A stretch of DNA of 13,400 nt from JAIVJN01 sp036732565 (GCA_036732565.1 DAINCF010000170.1:1-13400); one strand, 5' to 3'. Positions 1 through 7,120 are shown, counted from the stretch's first letter. Numbers and translations: made by a program. The notes: generated by a model not told the origin, from the letters alone.

Positions 1-119
1 GCAGTGTTCGGGCCCGTTCCTACGGAACGGGCCCCAGGGAAATCGAACGTACATCCCACTAGCCATCCGCTGCCCGCGAGCAGCGCAACGGCGACGATCC
101 ACCCGACCCGACGCGTCAT
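1..119 (-). CDS. N-terminal fragment of a putative lipoprotein or membrane-anchored protein (runs off window)
   Basis: Reading leftward from an ATG at 119-117, 39 codons stay open to the window edge. The ATG overlaps the TGA stop of the ASPIC/UnbV gene (118-116) in the classic ATGA 4-base arrangement, so translation is probably coupled and this is the third gene of the operon. The peptide begins MTRRVGWIVAVALLAGSGWL, followed by VGCTFDF. This is a short basic start, a hydrophobic core of about 15 residues, and then L-V-G-C at residues 20-23, which fits a lipobox (lipidation at C23). An uncleaved membrane anchor is the alternative. The visible residues after the Cys are encoded largely by a perfect hairpin (10-34), which suggests an unstructured linker. 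The function cannot be told from 39 residues. That a gene starts here is fairly likely, given the overlap and the export signal; the product is unknown. Confidence 0.6.
   Translation of the reverse strand, partial: MTRRVGWIVAVALLAGSGWLVGCTFDFPGARSVGTGPNT
10..34. repeat. Perfect 11-bp inverted repeat (hairpin), REP-like
   Basis: Arms 10-20 (GGGCCCGTTCC) and 24-34 (GGAACGGGCCC) are perfectly complementary around a 3-base loop (TAC). No T-run follows on either strand, so it does not look like an intrinsic terminator. It falls inside the partial minus-strand reading frame, shortly after its export signal. It resembles, without being identical to, the palindrome inside the ASPIC gene at 1753-1780. 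Confidence 0.75.
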
Positions 120-1882
120 GGCCGCCGCGCCGTCGGCGCGGGCGCGCGCGTGCGCGGCGCAAGGGGCACGCGGTCGACGACGCCGCGGCCCTCTTCGATG
201 ATCAGCATCTGGCCGGGATTGTCCGTCGCGACCGGTTCGACGGCACCGTTGGGCCACGCGATCTCGATGCGTTGAATGGTCTCATTGGCGGCGAGGCCGA
301 ACGTCGCCGGCAGCTCACTTTGCGACAAGTAACTCGATCCGGTCTTCACCATCTGCCAGCGCCGGGCACCGTCAGACATGTGCAGGGTGATCCGCGCGCC
401 GATGGCGTCGCGGTTGGCGGTGACACCACGAAGCTGAATGCGCAGGGCGCGGTTGACCGTCCCGTCGTTGCGTAGCACTCGCGCCGGCCCGTTGTTCTCG
501 GTGATCGCCAGGTCCAAGTCACCATCACGGTCGAAGTCACCATAGGCCGCGCCGCGAGCGACCATGGGCTTGCGCAGCGCCGTGCCGACGGCGGCGGTCA
601 TCTCTTCGAATCGGCGTTTGCCGAGATTGCGAAACAGATGCGGCGGCTGCGCATAGGACACGCGCGGCTGCACCGTGGCGATGTCATCGGCGACGTGGCC
701 GTTGGCCGCGAAGATGTCGGGACGGCCATCCAGATCGACGTCGAAGAAGAAGCACGCGAAGGTCAGCGTCAGGAGCGAGTTCCGGCCAATCGTCGACGAG
801 GGCGCTTCGTCGATGAAGAGGCCATTGCCCTCGTTGGTGTAGAGCGCCATCATCTCGTTGGAGAAGTTGCCGATGACGAGGCTCGGCCGACCGGAGCCGT
901 CGTAGTCGGCGGCATCGGTGCCCATGCCGGCGCGTGCGACGCCGGCTTCGTTGAACGCGACGCCAGAGGTCGTCCCGACCTCCACGAACGTGCCGTTGCC
1001 GCGATTGTGATAGAGACGATTGGGCTGCGTGTCATTGGCGACGAAGAGATCGACGAGGCCGTCCATGTCGTAGTCGATCAGCGCGACGCCCAAGGCCTTC
1101 GCCGTCGGGTCGTGCAGTCCAGCGGCGCGCGTCACGTCCGCGAATGTGCCATCGCCGTTGTTCTTGTAGAGGATGCCGCTCTGCCCCTTGTACGACTCCG
1201 GCGTGCAGTACGACTTCTTCTTGCCGTCGAGCGTGCAATGTAGATCCTTCTCCAGCGACCACTCGACGTAGCGGGCCACGAAGAGGTCGAGCCGCCCGTC
1301 GCGGTCGTAGTCCACCCACGCCGCGCTGGTGGAGAAGCCTCCGGCCCCGACGCCCGCGCGCGCGGTGACGTCTTCGAACCTGTGCCCGCCGAGTCCTTTG
1401 AACAGGCGGTTGCCGTCGAGGCCGGTAAGGTAGATGTCAATACGCCCGTCGTTGTCGTAGTCGGCGGCGGCGACGCCGAGCCCATACATCTCGACGCCCA
1501 GACCTGATGCGCCGGTGATATCGGTGAAGGTGCCATCACGGTTGTTGCGATACAGCGCGGACGAGGTCCGCTGCGCGCCGGGTCGTCCCGGCCAGGTCTT
1601 CGCGTTGACGAACAGGAGGTCCTGCCAGCCATCGGCATCGGTATCGAGAAACGCCACGCCCGACCCCATCGTCTCCGGCAGATATTTGTTGCCGAACGCG
1701 CCGCTGTTGTGGCGGAACCGCACGCCGGACGCGCTCGTGACATCTGTGAAGTGTAGGGGCGGTTCGGGAACCGCCCCCACGTTGGCTGAGGAGGAGGAGT
1801 CTGATGTGGCTTGGGACGCCGCGAGTGCGGTCAGCGAGAGCGCCAGCGCACACGAAGCACCTGCCAGTCGCAGTCGATGCAT
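116..1882 (-). CDS. Exported FG-GAP/VCBS repeat protein with C-terminal ASPIC/UnbV domain (CRTAC1-like)
   Basis: Probably a secreted or surface beta-propeller protein; the biochemical role of the family in bacteria is not settled. A signal peptide is visible at residues 1-25 (hydrophobic core LAGASCALALSLTALAA). Seven FG-GAP-like blades follow, six of them with calcium-loop motifs of the type D-x-D-x-D-G-x-x-D: DTDADGWQD (about residue 81), DYDNDGRID (142), DYDRDGRLD (192), DYDMDGLVD (271), DVDLDGRPD (382) and DFDRDGDLD (450); a degenerate one, DYDGSGRPS, lies near 328. A Cys pair (about 217 and 227) sits in the insertion after the third. The ASPIC/UnbV module lies at about 490-560 (from AIGARITL to EIAWPNGAVE). 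The start is ATG at 1882, in a TGATG overlap with the upstream cytochrome stop; GTG at 1885 would add one residue and give a GTGA overlap. Genes of this kind are often found beside TPR/cytochrome genes in Acidobacteria and Planctomycetes. Residues about 36-45 (numbered from the GTG) are encoded by a palindromic repeat. Confidence 0.93.
   Translation of the reverse strand: MHRLRLAGASCALALSLTALAASQATSDSSSSANVGAVPEPPLHFTDVTSASGVRFRHNSGAFGNKYLPETMGSGVAFLDTDADGWQDLLFVNAKTWPGRPGAQRTSSALYRNNRDGTFTDITGASGLGVEMYGLGVAAADYDNDGRIDIYLTGLDGNRLFKGLGGHRFEDVTARAGVGAGGFSTSAAWVDYDRDGRLDLFVARYVEWSLEKDLHCTLDGKKKSYCTPESYKGQSGILYKNNGDGTFADVTRAAGLHDPTAKALGVALIDYDMDGLVDLFVANDTQPNRLYHNRGNGTFVEVGTTSGVAFNEAGVARAGMGTDAADYDGSGRPSLVIGNFSNEMMALYTNEGNGLFIDEAPSSTIGRNSLLTLTFACFFFDVDLDGRPDIFAANGHVADDIATVQPRVSYAQPPHLFRNLGKRRFEEMTAAVGTALRKPMVARGAAYGDFDRDGDLDLAITENNGPARVLRNDGTVNRALRIQLRGVTANRDAIGARITLHMSDGARRWQMVKTGSSYLSQSELPATFGLAANETIQRIEIAWPNGAVEPVATDNPGQMLIIEEGRGVVDRVPLAPRTRAPAPTARRP
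1753..1780. repeat. REP-like palindromic repeat inside the ASPIC/UnbV coding sequence
   Basis: Arms 1753-1765 (GTAGGGGCGGTTC) and 1768-1780 (GAACCGCCCCCAC) pair at 12 of 13 positions around a 2-base loop (GG). The left arm is identical to the repeat core at 13354-13366 and 13384-13396. The element is in frame and encodes about ten residues of the linker between signal peptide and first propeller blade (VGAVPEPPLH on the minus strand). Confidence 0.85.
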
Positions 1883-4737
1883 CACTGCGGTTCCGTGGCG
1901 AGCGTCGTGCGGCGCGGGGCCGGCGGAGCGCCGGCGTCGCCCAACGGGAGAGCGTGTTCGTGAATCGCCTGTCGTTCGTTGTTGTCCTGAGGATGCAGCT
2001 GGCGATAAGGGCCGGTGATCGCTTGCGCGGATTCATCGGCTTTGAACCGCTCGTACAACTGCCGTTCACGACTCGCCCGATCGGCGTCGCCAAGGCCTTG
2101 ATAGCAGAGCATCAGGTTGTAATGCGCCTGGAGGTCTTCCGGATCGATCTCGAGGACCTTCTGTAGCTCGCCAGTTGCCTCCGCGAACTTTCGCTGCAGG
2201 AACAGCACGCGTCCGATTTGATTGCGGACGACGCGGTCGCGGGGGTAGAGGCCGGCCGCCGTACGGAGATGCCCGAGCGCCTCATCGTAGCGACCGTCGT
2301 TCTTCAACACGCTGCCGAGGAAGAAATGGATCTTGGCCAGCTGCGGATCGATCGCCAGCGCGCGGCGCAACACCTCCTCCGCTCCTGACAGATTGCCCTC
2401 TTGCAGCCTCGCCCGCCCGACGTTGACCCACCCGTCGGCGTAGCCAGGATCCATGACCGTCACGTTCTCGAACGCCGCTTCCGCGCCCTTCAGATCCCCC
2501 TGCAACAGAAGGCCGATGCCGTAGTCGTTCCATCGTTCGCGGACCGATCGATCCAGGAGGCGCTCGACGGATGGCAGCGAGGTGTCCGCATCGACGACAG
2601 TCAACGTGGCGGAGCTCTCGGCCATGACGGTGATGGGCAGATCGGGAATCTGCTTCATCGGTCCAGACACCGCCGCCGTACTCCCCGAAAATACCCACCG
2701 GCCATCGTCGTGTGACGGGGCGAGCGCGAACGGACCCTGCGTGAGATCGCGCACACCGGCGAACGCCCACTGCGTGTTCCACCAGCTGAACTTGCGATAG
2801 TTCACCTTGGCCTTGAGGTGGATGCGCTCGCCTGCGTCCGGAGGCACCTGCAGTCGGTAGTGCACGGTATCGGCCGCGCCGGGCTGAATCAGGCGGACGT
2901 AGGCAACCGAACGCGTCGCCCAGGCGTTGCGCTTGTTGATGGGATTGCCGTGGCCATCGAGCTGGAGGCTTCGATAGAAGTGCGCGCCTGGCTCGACCGG
3001 GCCCTTGCCCTCATCTTCGACCCGCCCGCTGTGCAGGATCGTTCGCCCGCGATCGTCGACGGCTTCGAGCTCGACCCACACGTCGAACGCGTCAACCGTA
3101 CCCGCGGGGAAGAAGTGGCCCACCTTGCGTGTGCGGACGACGACCTCGAGACGGATCGACTCGCCACGGCGGACGATCGTCTCGATCCTGCCGAAGGGGC
3201 CGACGACCGGTGCCGCCGGCCTCAGGACGGCAGGGGCGGCCGCCGCCTCGCCCGCTTCTTCACCGACCGCGAACGTGCTCGACGCGCGAGGCTCGCTCGC
3301 CCGCGCTCCCGACGCGCTCGGGGCATGCGGTGCGTCGCCGCGGACGAAGCCGAAGATGTCAACCGAGATCTGCCCGTCGCGCAGGAACGTCCGCACCGCT
3401 TCGAGCTGCGTGCGATCGCCGTTGACGTAGGGAATCGCCGTGTTCGCGGCCGCAAATCGATGCGAGCGCACCATGCCATCCGTCGCCGCGGGATCGGAGG
3501 ACGGCACGCGCGGCATATGGCAATCGGCACACTTCTGCGACTTCTCCGGATAGTAGAAGGAGCGCGCGCCCTCACCAGAGACGCCCGAGGCCTGCCAGTT
3601 GTCGTAGTCGTTGAAGCCGCGGAACCATCGATAGCTGTTCACTGGCACATCGAGATGCACCTTGTGGCACGACGAGCAGAACTCCGGCGTCTGCTCGCGG
3701 TGAAATGGCTTCAAGAACGTCTCGCGGTGCGGCTGCGGATCCGTGTAGACGAACCAGTCGTGCGCGGCGCGCAACAGCGGATGATCGCTCGCGGCGAGAT
3801 CGTGCAGCGGCGGATACTCGATGGCGAAGTCGCCCTGCCCCATCGTGCTGTTGACCCGCGTCACCGCGTGGCACGACGTGCACGCCAGACCCGCTTGCGC
3901 CTCGGGTGTGTCGATCTGCTCGCGAATCGGTCGATCGAAGCGGCCGTTGAAGAACACCGCATGGTCGTGGCAGCCGGCGCACCACTTCGACGACTGCACA
4001 CCCGCCACGTCCTGCATGTACTCGATCGACTTGCGGTACCACTGGTTGTTGAACGACGAGAAGTGGTGGACCGACGAATTCCACTGATCGTAGATGTCCG
4101 TGTGGCACCGACCGCAGGCCGCGCTGGTCAGGAAAAAGTTGGCCGGAATGGTGTGGCCGACCGTGGTGGTCGCAGACGAGGGGAAGAACGGGCTCCGCGG
4201 GCCGGCGCCTTCCTCCTCCATCCTGACGGGCACGGTCGTCGGATTGGCGATGCGATGCGCCTGTCGGCGCCGCGTCTCATGACTGGCCGCCGCGGCTGTG
4301 GCGAGTGCCGCCGCCACGGCGATGGTGGTCAGCCCCAGCGCCCCGGCCAGCTTGACCCGCGGGGAGTGCCGCCGGACCGCGGGCCAGAGCACGCACGCAA
4401 TCAGCGCCACGGCGCCTGCCACTGCCGACGCGATGTGGAGCTGCAGCAGCCATCGATTCGGTCGGGTCGCGCCGACGATCATCAGCGCGACACCGGTGAG
4501 CGCGGCGATCGCGAGCAGCGCCCAGGTGACGACAGTTCGGAGGCTGGCTGGGTGCGGCAGACCAAACATGCTCAGCCACGCGACCGCCAGTGCCAGGCCG
4601 ATGACAACGTGCGCGACCAGGTTCGAGTAGTAGAAGAGGGATGGGGTGGCGAACGCCGCCAGATACGCGCTGTTCAGAAGCAGGATGCCGAACGCACCGA
4701 CGAGCAGAGGGACGGCGCGTGAGCGGAGGGAAGCCAT
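1882..4737 (-). CDS. Membrane-anchored pentahaem cytochrome c with C-terminal TPR domain
   Basis: A probable electron-transfer protein of the cell envelope. Residue numbers count from the GTG at 4779. The N-terminus has about five hydrophobic segments (about 22-45, 53-74, 82-104, 111-133, 143-165). Five CxxCH haem c sites follow: CGRCH (222), CAGCH (267), CTSCH (300), CSSCH (368) and CADCH (417), with many free His residues as possible distal ligands (for example SVHHFSS). The spacing recalls cytochrome c554-like multihaem domains. A beta-rich region covers about 470-745, and TPRs cover about 757-920 with repeated patterns such as GDLKGAEAAF, GNLSGAEEVL, GRYDEALGHL and RKFAEATGEL. The start was set at ATG 4737, immediately before a basic stretch and the first TM; GTG 4779 would add 14 residues, and neither has a clear Shine-Dalgarno. 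The stop overlaps the ASPIC start. The electron donor, acceptor or substrate cannot be read from the sequence. Confidence 0.9.
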   Translation of the reverse strand: MASLRSRAVPLLVGAFGILLLNSAYLAAFATPSLFYYSNLVAHVVIGLALAVAWLSMFGLPHPASLRTVVTWALLAIAALTGVALMIVGATRPNRWLLQLHIASAVAGAVALIACVLWPAVRRHSPRVKLAGALGLTTIAVAAALATAAAASHETRRRQAHRIANPTTVPVRMEEEGAGPRSPFFPSSATTTVGHTIPANFFLTSAACGRCHTDIYDQWNSSVHHFSSFNNQWYRKSIEYMQDVAGVQSSKWCAGCHDHAVFFNGRFDRPIREQIDTPEAQAGLACTSCHAVTRVNSTMGQGDFAIEYPPLHDLAASDHPLLRAAHDWFVYTDPQPHRETFLKPFHREQTPEFCSSCHKVHLDVPVNSYRWFRGFNDYDNWQASGVSGEGARSFYYPEKSQKCADCHMPRVPSSDPAATDGMVRSHRFAAANTAIPYVNGDRTQLEAVRTFLRDGQISVDIFGFVRGDAPHAPSASGARASEPRASSTFAVGEEAGEAAAAPAVLRPAAPVVGPFGRIETIVRRGESIRLEVVVRTRKVGHFFPAGTVDAFDVWVELEAVDDRGRTILHSGRVEDEGKGPVEPGAHFYRSLQLDGHGNPINKRNAWATRSVAYVRLIQPGAADTVHYRLQVPPDAGERIHLKAKVNYRKFSWWNTQWAFAGVRDLTQGPFALAPSHDDGRWVFSGSTAAVSGPMKQIPDLPITVMAESSATLTVVDADTSLPSVERLLDRSVRERWNDYGIGLLLQGDLKGAEAAFENVTVMDPGYADGWVNVGRARLQEGNLSGAEEVLRRALAIDPQLAKIHFFLGSVLKNDGRYDEALGHLRTAAGLYPRDRVVRNQIGRVLFLQRKFAEATGELQKVLEIDPEDLQAHYNLMLCYQGLGDADRASRERQLYERFKADESAQAITGPYRQLHPQDNNERQAIHEHALPLGDAGAPPAPRRTTLATEPQ

Positions 4738-4750
4738 ACGCGTGTCTGGT

Positions 4751-4772
4751 CGCGAGCGCACCGCCGCTCGCG
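4751..4772. repeat. 8-bp inverted repeat in the divergent cytochrome/trehalase start region
   Basis: CGCGAGCG (4751-4758) and CGCTCGCG (4765-4772) are perfect arms separated by 6 bases. If the cytochrome starts at ATG 4737, the element lies in the 63-base gap between two divergent genes and could be an operator or an RNA hairpin in the cytochrome leader. If the GTG at 4779 is used, it is coding. In such GC-rich DNA an 8-bp repeat may also be chance. Confidence 0.35.
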
Positions 4773-4791
4773 CGGCCACAGGCTATCATGC

Positions 4792-4796
4792 GGAGG
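4792..4796 (+). promoter_or_regulatory. Ribosome binding site of the trehalase gene
   Basis: GGAGG lies 4 bases before the ATG at 4801 and fixes that start. The spacing is a little short but acceptable. Confidence 0.7.
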
Positions 4797-4800
4797 ACTG

Positions 4801-6414
4801 ATGAAGCAGACCCAAAATCACCGGCTCATCATTAGATCGTTCGGCGTTCTTGTCACTCTCCTCACGCTGTGCGCGAGCGACCGGACGCCGGCGTTCCAAT
4901 CCGGTCTTCCCGACGCCGCCTTATTGACGCGCGTCGAAGATTACATAGAGAAGGGATGGACCACCCTTCTGCGGACCAATCGCGACTTACTGCAGGCGTT
5001 GCCCGATCCCAAGATGCCGCGAGCGCCGGGCGAGCCGTGGCCACTCTACATCGCACCGAGTGAGAGCGTGACCCGCGTTCGATCCGAGCTCGCTTCCGCG
5101 CTGGGTGGGCAGGCCCTGGAACAGATCGACGTGCGGACGGTACCGCCCAAGCCTCAGACGATCCGAGAACATGGACTGCTGTACTTGCCGCGGCCCTATG
5201 TAGTGCCTGGCGGGCGCTTCAACGAGATGTACGGCTGGGACAGCTACTTCACCCAGGTGGGTCTGTTGCATGCCGGCAAGCTCGAACTTGCCCGCGACAT
5301 GGCTGACAATTTCGTCTATCAGATCCGCAATTACGGGACCATTCTGAACGCGAATCGCACCTACTTTCTCACGCGATCTCAGCCGCCGTTTCTCACGCGG
5401 ATGATTCTCGGCGTGTACGAGAAGAGCCACGATCGCACCTGGCTGCGCGGCACGGTGCCGGCCATCGAACGTTACTATCGCTTCTGGACGGAGCCTCCGC
5501 ACTTCATCGCTGACGTCGGCCTCTCTCGATACTTCGACCGAGGCGAAGGGCCAGCGCCCGAAGTGGTGTCGGACGAGAAGGATGCCGAGGGACGAACGCA
5601 CTACGATCGCGCTCGAGAGTACTACCGCACGCACGACGTGACCGACTACGACGAGTCGCTGTACTACGACAGCGCCAAGGACCAGCTCACCGCGCTGTTC
5701 TTCAAGGGCGACCGATCGATGCGCGAGTCCGGCTTCGATCCGTCGAGCCGCTTCGGCGCCTTGAACGTCGACGTCATTCACTACGCGCCGGTGTGCCTCA
5801 ACTCCCTGCTCTACATCATGGAAGACGATGCCGCCAGGATCATGGAGGAGCTGAACGATCGCGCCGCCGCACAGCGCTGGCGCACACGGGCGGAGGCGCG
5901 CAAGCAACGGATCAATCGGTGGCTGTGGGATGAGCAGGCCGGCCTCTATTACGACTACAACTTCCGCACCAAGCAGATTCGGCGCTACAACTTCGCGACC
6001 ACCTTCTACCCGCTGTGGGCAGGGATCGCCTCGCCGGCACAGGCGGCGCGGGTGCGAGCGAACCTTTCGAAGTTCGAGGCGGAGGGCGGCCTGCTCACCA
6101 GCACGGAGATCACCGGCAATCAATGGGATGCGCCGTTCGGCTGGGCGCCTCTGCAGATGATCGCGGTCGCGGGCCTGCGCCGCTACGATTTCGATGAGGA
6201 CGCCGATCGTATCGCCGCCAAGTTCGTCTCGCTCGTCGCCAAGGAGTTCGACGAGCACGGCACGATCGTCGAAAAGTACGATGTGCGCCGCCGCGAATCG
6301 GATGTCGCCCCGGATATCAAGTTCGGCTACAGCGGAAACCAGGTTGGGTTCGGATGGACGAATGCTGCCGTGCTCGATCTGCTTGCCGGCCTCCGCGCGG
6401 GCGTGGCCCGTTAG
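4801..6414 (+). CDS. Exported alpha,alpha-trehalase, glycoside hydrolase family 37
   Basis: Hydrolyses alpha,alpha-trehalose to two glucose molecules, probably in the periplasm. Both GH37 signatures are present: PGGRFNEMYGWDSY at residues 136-149 and QWDAPFGWAP at 441-450. By comparison with the E. coli periplasmic enzyme, the general acid should be D313 in ESGFDPSSR and the base E491 in IVEKYDV; the GFGWTN motif follows at about 516-521. Length is 537 residues, near the usual 550. The N-terminus (hydrophobic LIIRSFGVLVTLLTLCA) looks like a signal peptide. The stretch 240-290, rich in Asp, Tyr and Arg, covers the variable region before the acid motif. The ATG is supported by a GGAGG at 4792. 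The gene diverges from the cytochrome operon and ends in a 4-base overlap with the convergent selenoprotein gene. It is the treA/treF type by function; no specific symbol is assigned. Confidence 0.95.
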   Translation: MKQTQNHRLIIRSFGVLVTLLTLCASDRTPAFQSGLPDAALLTRVEDYIEKGWTTLLRTNRDLLQALPDPKMPRAPGEPWPLYIAPSESVTRVRSELASALGGQALEQIDVRTVPPKPQTIREHGLLYLPRPYVVPGGRFNEMYGWDSYFTQVGLLHAGKLELARDMADNFVYQIRNYGTILNANRTYFLTRSQPPFLTRMILGVYEKSHDRTWLRGTVPAIERYYRFWTEPPHFIADVGLSRYFDRGEGPAPEVVSDEKDAEGRTHYDRAREYYRTHDVTDYDESLYYDSAKDQLTALFFKGDRSMRESGFDPSSRFGALNVDVIHYAPVCLNSLLYIMEDDAARIMEELNDRAAAQRWRTRAEARKQRINRWLWDEQAGLYYDYNFRTKQIRRYNFATTFYPLWAGIASPAQAARVRANLSKFEAEGGLLTSTEITGNQWDAPFGWAPLQMIAVAGLRRYDFDEDADRIAAKFVSLVAKEFDEHGTIVEKYDVRRRESDVAPDIKFGYSGNQVGFGWTNAAVLDLLAGLRAGVAR

Positions 6415-7118
6415 TTCGTCACCGGCAGCAGGCGCCCAAGTGTCGCCTCGACCTCGTCCGGCTTGAACCCGAACGGGCCGGGCGCGCTCTTGTAGGCCAC
6501 CTTCCCTTCGCGATCGATGACGTAGAGGCGGTCCGGCCAGCCGGTGTAGGCGCGCTCGACAGGGTTGTCCGGCTCGTCGACGAGCGCGGGCAGCTCGATA
6601 CCGAGGTTGCGCACGCACATGCCTGCCACGTTTACGCGCTCCTCGCGCGTCGTCGGGCTCGCCACCAGCACGTCGTCTTCAACGTTGTCGTTCACCTGCC
6701 AGGCATCGATCGGGTGCGCTTCCTGGATGTAGACAATGTAGAAGCTGGCGCGATCGCGATAGTCGCGGTAGAGCGAATTGAGCGCGGGCACCGCCCGGCG
6801 GAAGGGCGGTCAGGTGTAGCTGCCGAACACGATGACGACGGGACGACGGCCGCGGTGCGATGAGAGCGTCACGCGATCCGAATGATCGAACGTCGCCAGC
6901 GTGAAGTCAGGCGCCGCGTCGCCTGGCTCGAGCGCGCCGCGTCGCGCCCACGTCCACAGCCGTTTCCCCGGCAGTACGCCCCAGACGATCGCCATGGGCG
7001 CCCGCGTCATGATCGCGCCGAAACGTTCGGGCGGCTGGACCATCGCCAACGCGACCCCAGCGGCCAGCCCGATGTAGGTGACGATCAGCGCGGCAGCGGC
7101 GCGGATGATCCAGAGCAC
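6411..7118 (-). CDS. Iodothyronine deiodinase-like selenoprotein with in-frame UGA (Sec) codon
   Basis: A membrane-anchored thioredoxin-fold redox protein of the T4 deiodinase-like family, 235 residues if the TGA at 6810-6812 is read as selenocysteine (U103). Sequences before and after the TGA are in the same frame and together form one complete domain: GDAAPDFTLATF (about 67-77), VIVFGSYT-U103-PPF, YIVYIQEAHPIDAW (about 127-140, H135), PDRLYVID (195-202) and APGPFGFKPDEVEATL (212-227). These match the deiodinase patterns GSxTUPPF, EAHxxDGW, ERLYII and GPWxYxPEEVRxxL as I know them. Residues about 7-27 form one TM segment, as in animal deiodinases. C168 is the only Cys; the Cys two before Sec in DIO1/DIO3 is Tyr here. 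The start is GTG 7118, 2 bases after the receptor stop, with no clear Shine-Dalgarno, so coupling is likely. The substrate is unknown, and thyroid hormone should not be assumed. The alternative is a nonsense mutation of an ancestral TGC/TGT Cys codon. Confidence 0.85.
6782..6809 (-). promoter_or_regulatory. Candidate bacterial SECIS element
   Basis: Immediately after the UGA two GC-rich hairpins are possible and exclude each other. The first pairs CCGCCC (6809-6804) with GGGCGG (6796-6791) around a 7-base loop. The second pairs GGGC (6796-6793) with GCCC (6789-6786) around the triloop GGU (6792-6790), and can extend downward to 6799/6782 with one bulged base. In the second, the apical loop begins 18 bases after the UGA and starts with G, which fits the described bacterial SECIS pattern (a G in the first two loop bases, loop roughly 16-37 bases after UGA). 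The fold was judged by eye, without energy calculation. Confidence 0.55.
6810..6812 (-). other. In-frame UGA, predicted selenocysteine codon
   Basis: TGA on the minus strand, 102 codons after the GTG start and 133 codons (including stop) before the end, in one continuous frame. It sits at the redox-active position of the thioredoxin fold, between GSYT and PPF. Bacterial homologues would be expected to carry Cys or Sec there. The real stop is TAA at 6413-6411. Confidence 0.85.
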
Positions 7119-7120
7119 GC

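Noticed and set aside
10..34. Rho-independent terminator for the left operon
   Set aside because: There is no T-run on either side, and the element lies inside an open frame that continues the operon.
2818..4722. Long plus-strand open frame of 634 codons opposite the cytochrome gene
   Set aside because: It is an antisense shadow of GC-rich coding DNA: composition rich in Arg, Ala and Asp, no recognisable domain. The minus strand encodes five haem motifs and TPRs.
4784..4789. TATCAT as a -10 box for the trehalase gene
   Set aside because: No -35 partner is seen, and a transcript start about 7 bases later would fall on the ribosome binding site.
4987..6618. Long minus-strand open frame of 543 codons opposite the trehalase
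   Set aside because: The plus strand carries both GH37 signatures. The minus frame has no domain and overlaps the selenoprotein end in another frame.
6411..6791. Separate 126-residue protein starting at GTG 6791
   Set aside because: It lacks the first half of the thioredoxin fold and the active-site residue, while the same frame upstream supplies exactly the missing part. It is better read as the C-terminal half of the selenoprotein.
6810..6812. TGA as a pseudogene-making mutation or sequencing error
   Set aside because: Not excluded, but a random stop would rarely fall on the one residue that is Sec in deiodinases, with a SECIS-like hairpin behind it and no other damage in the gene.
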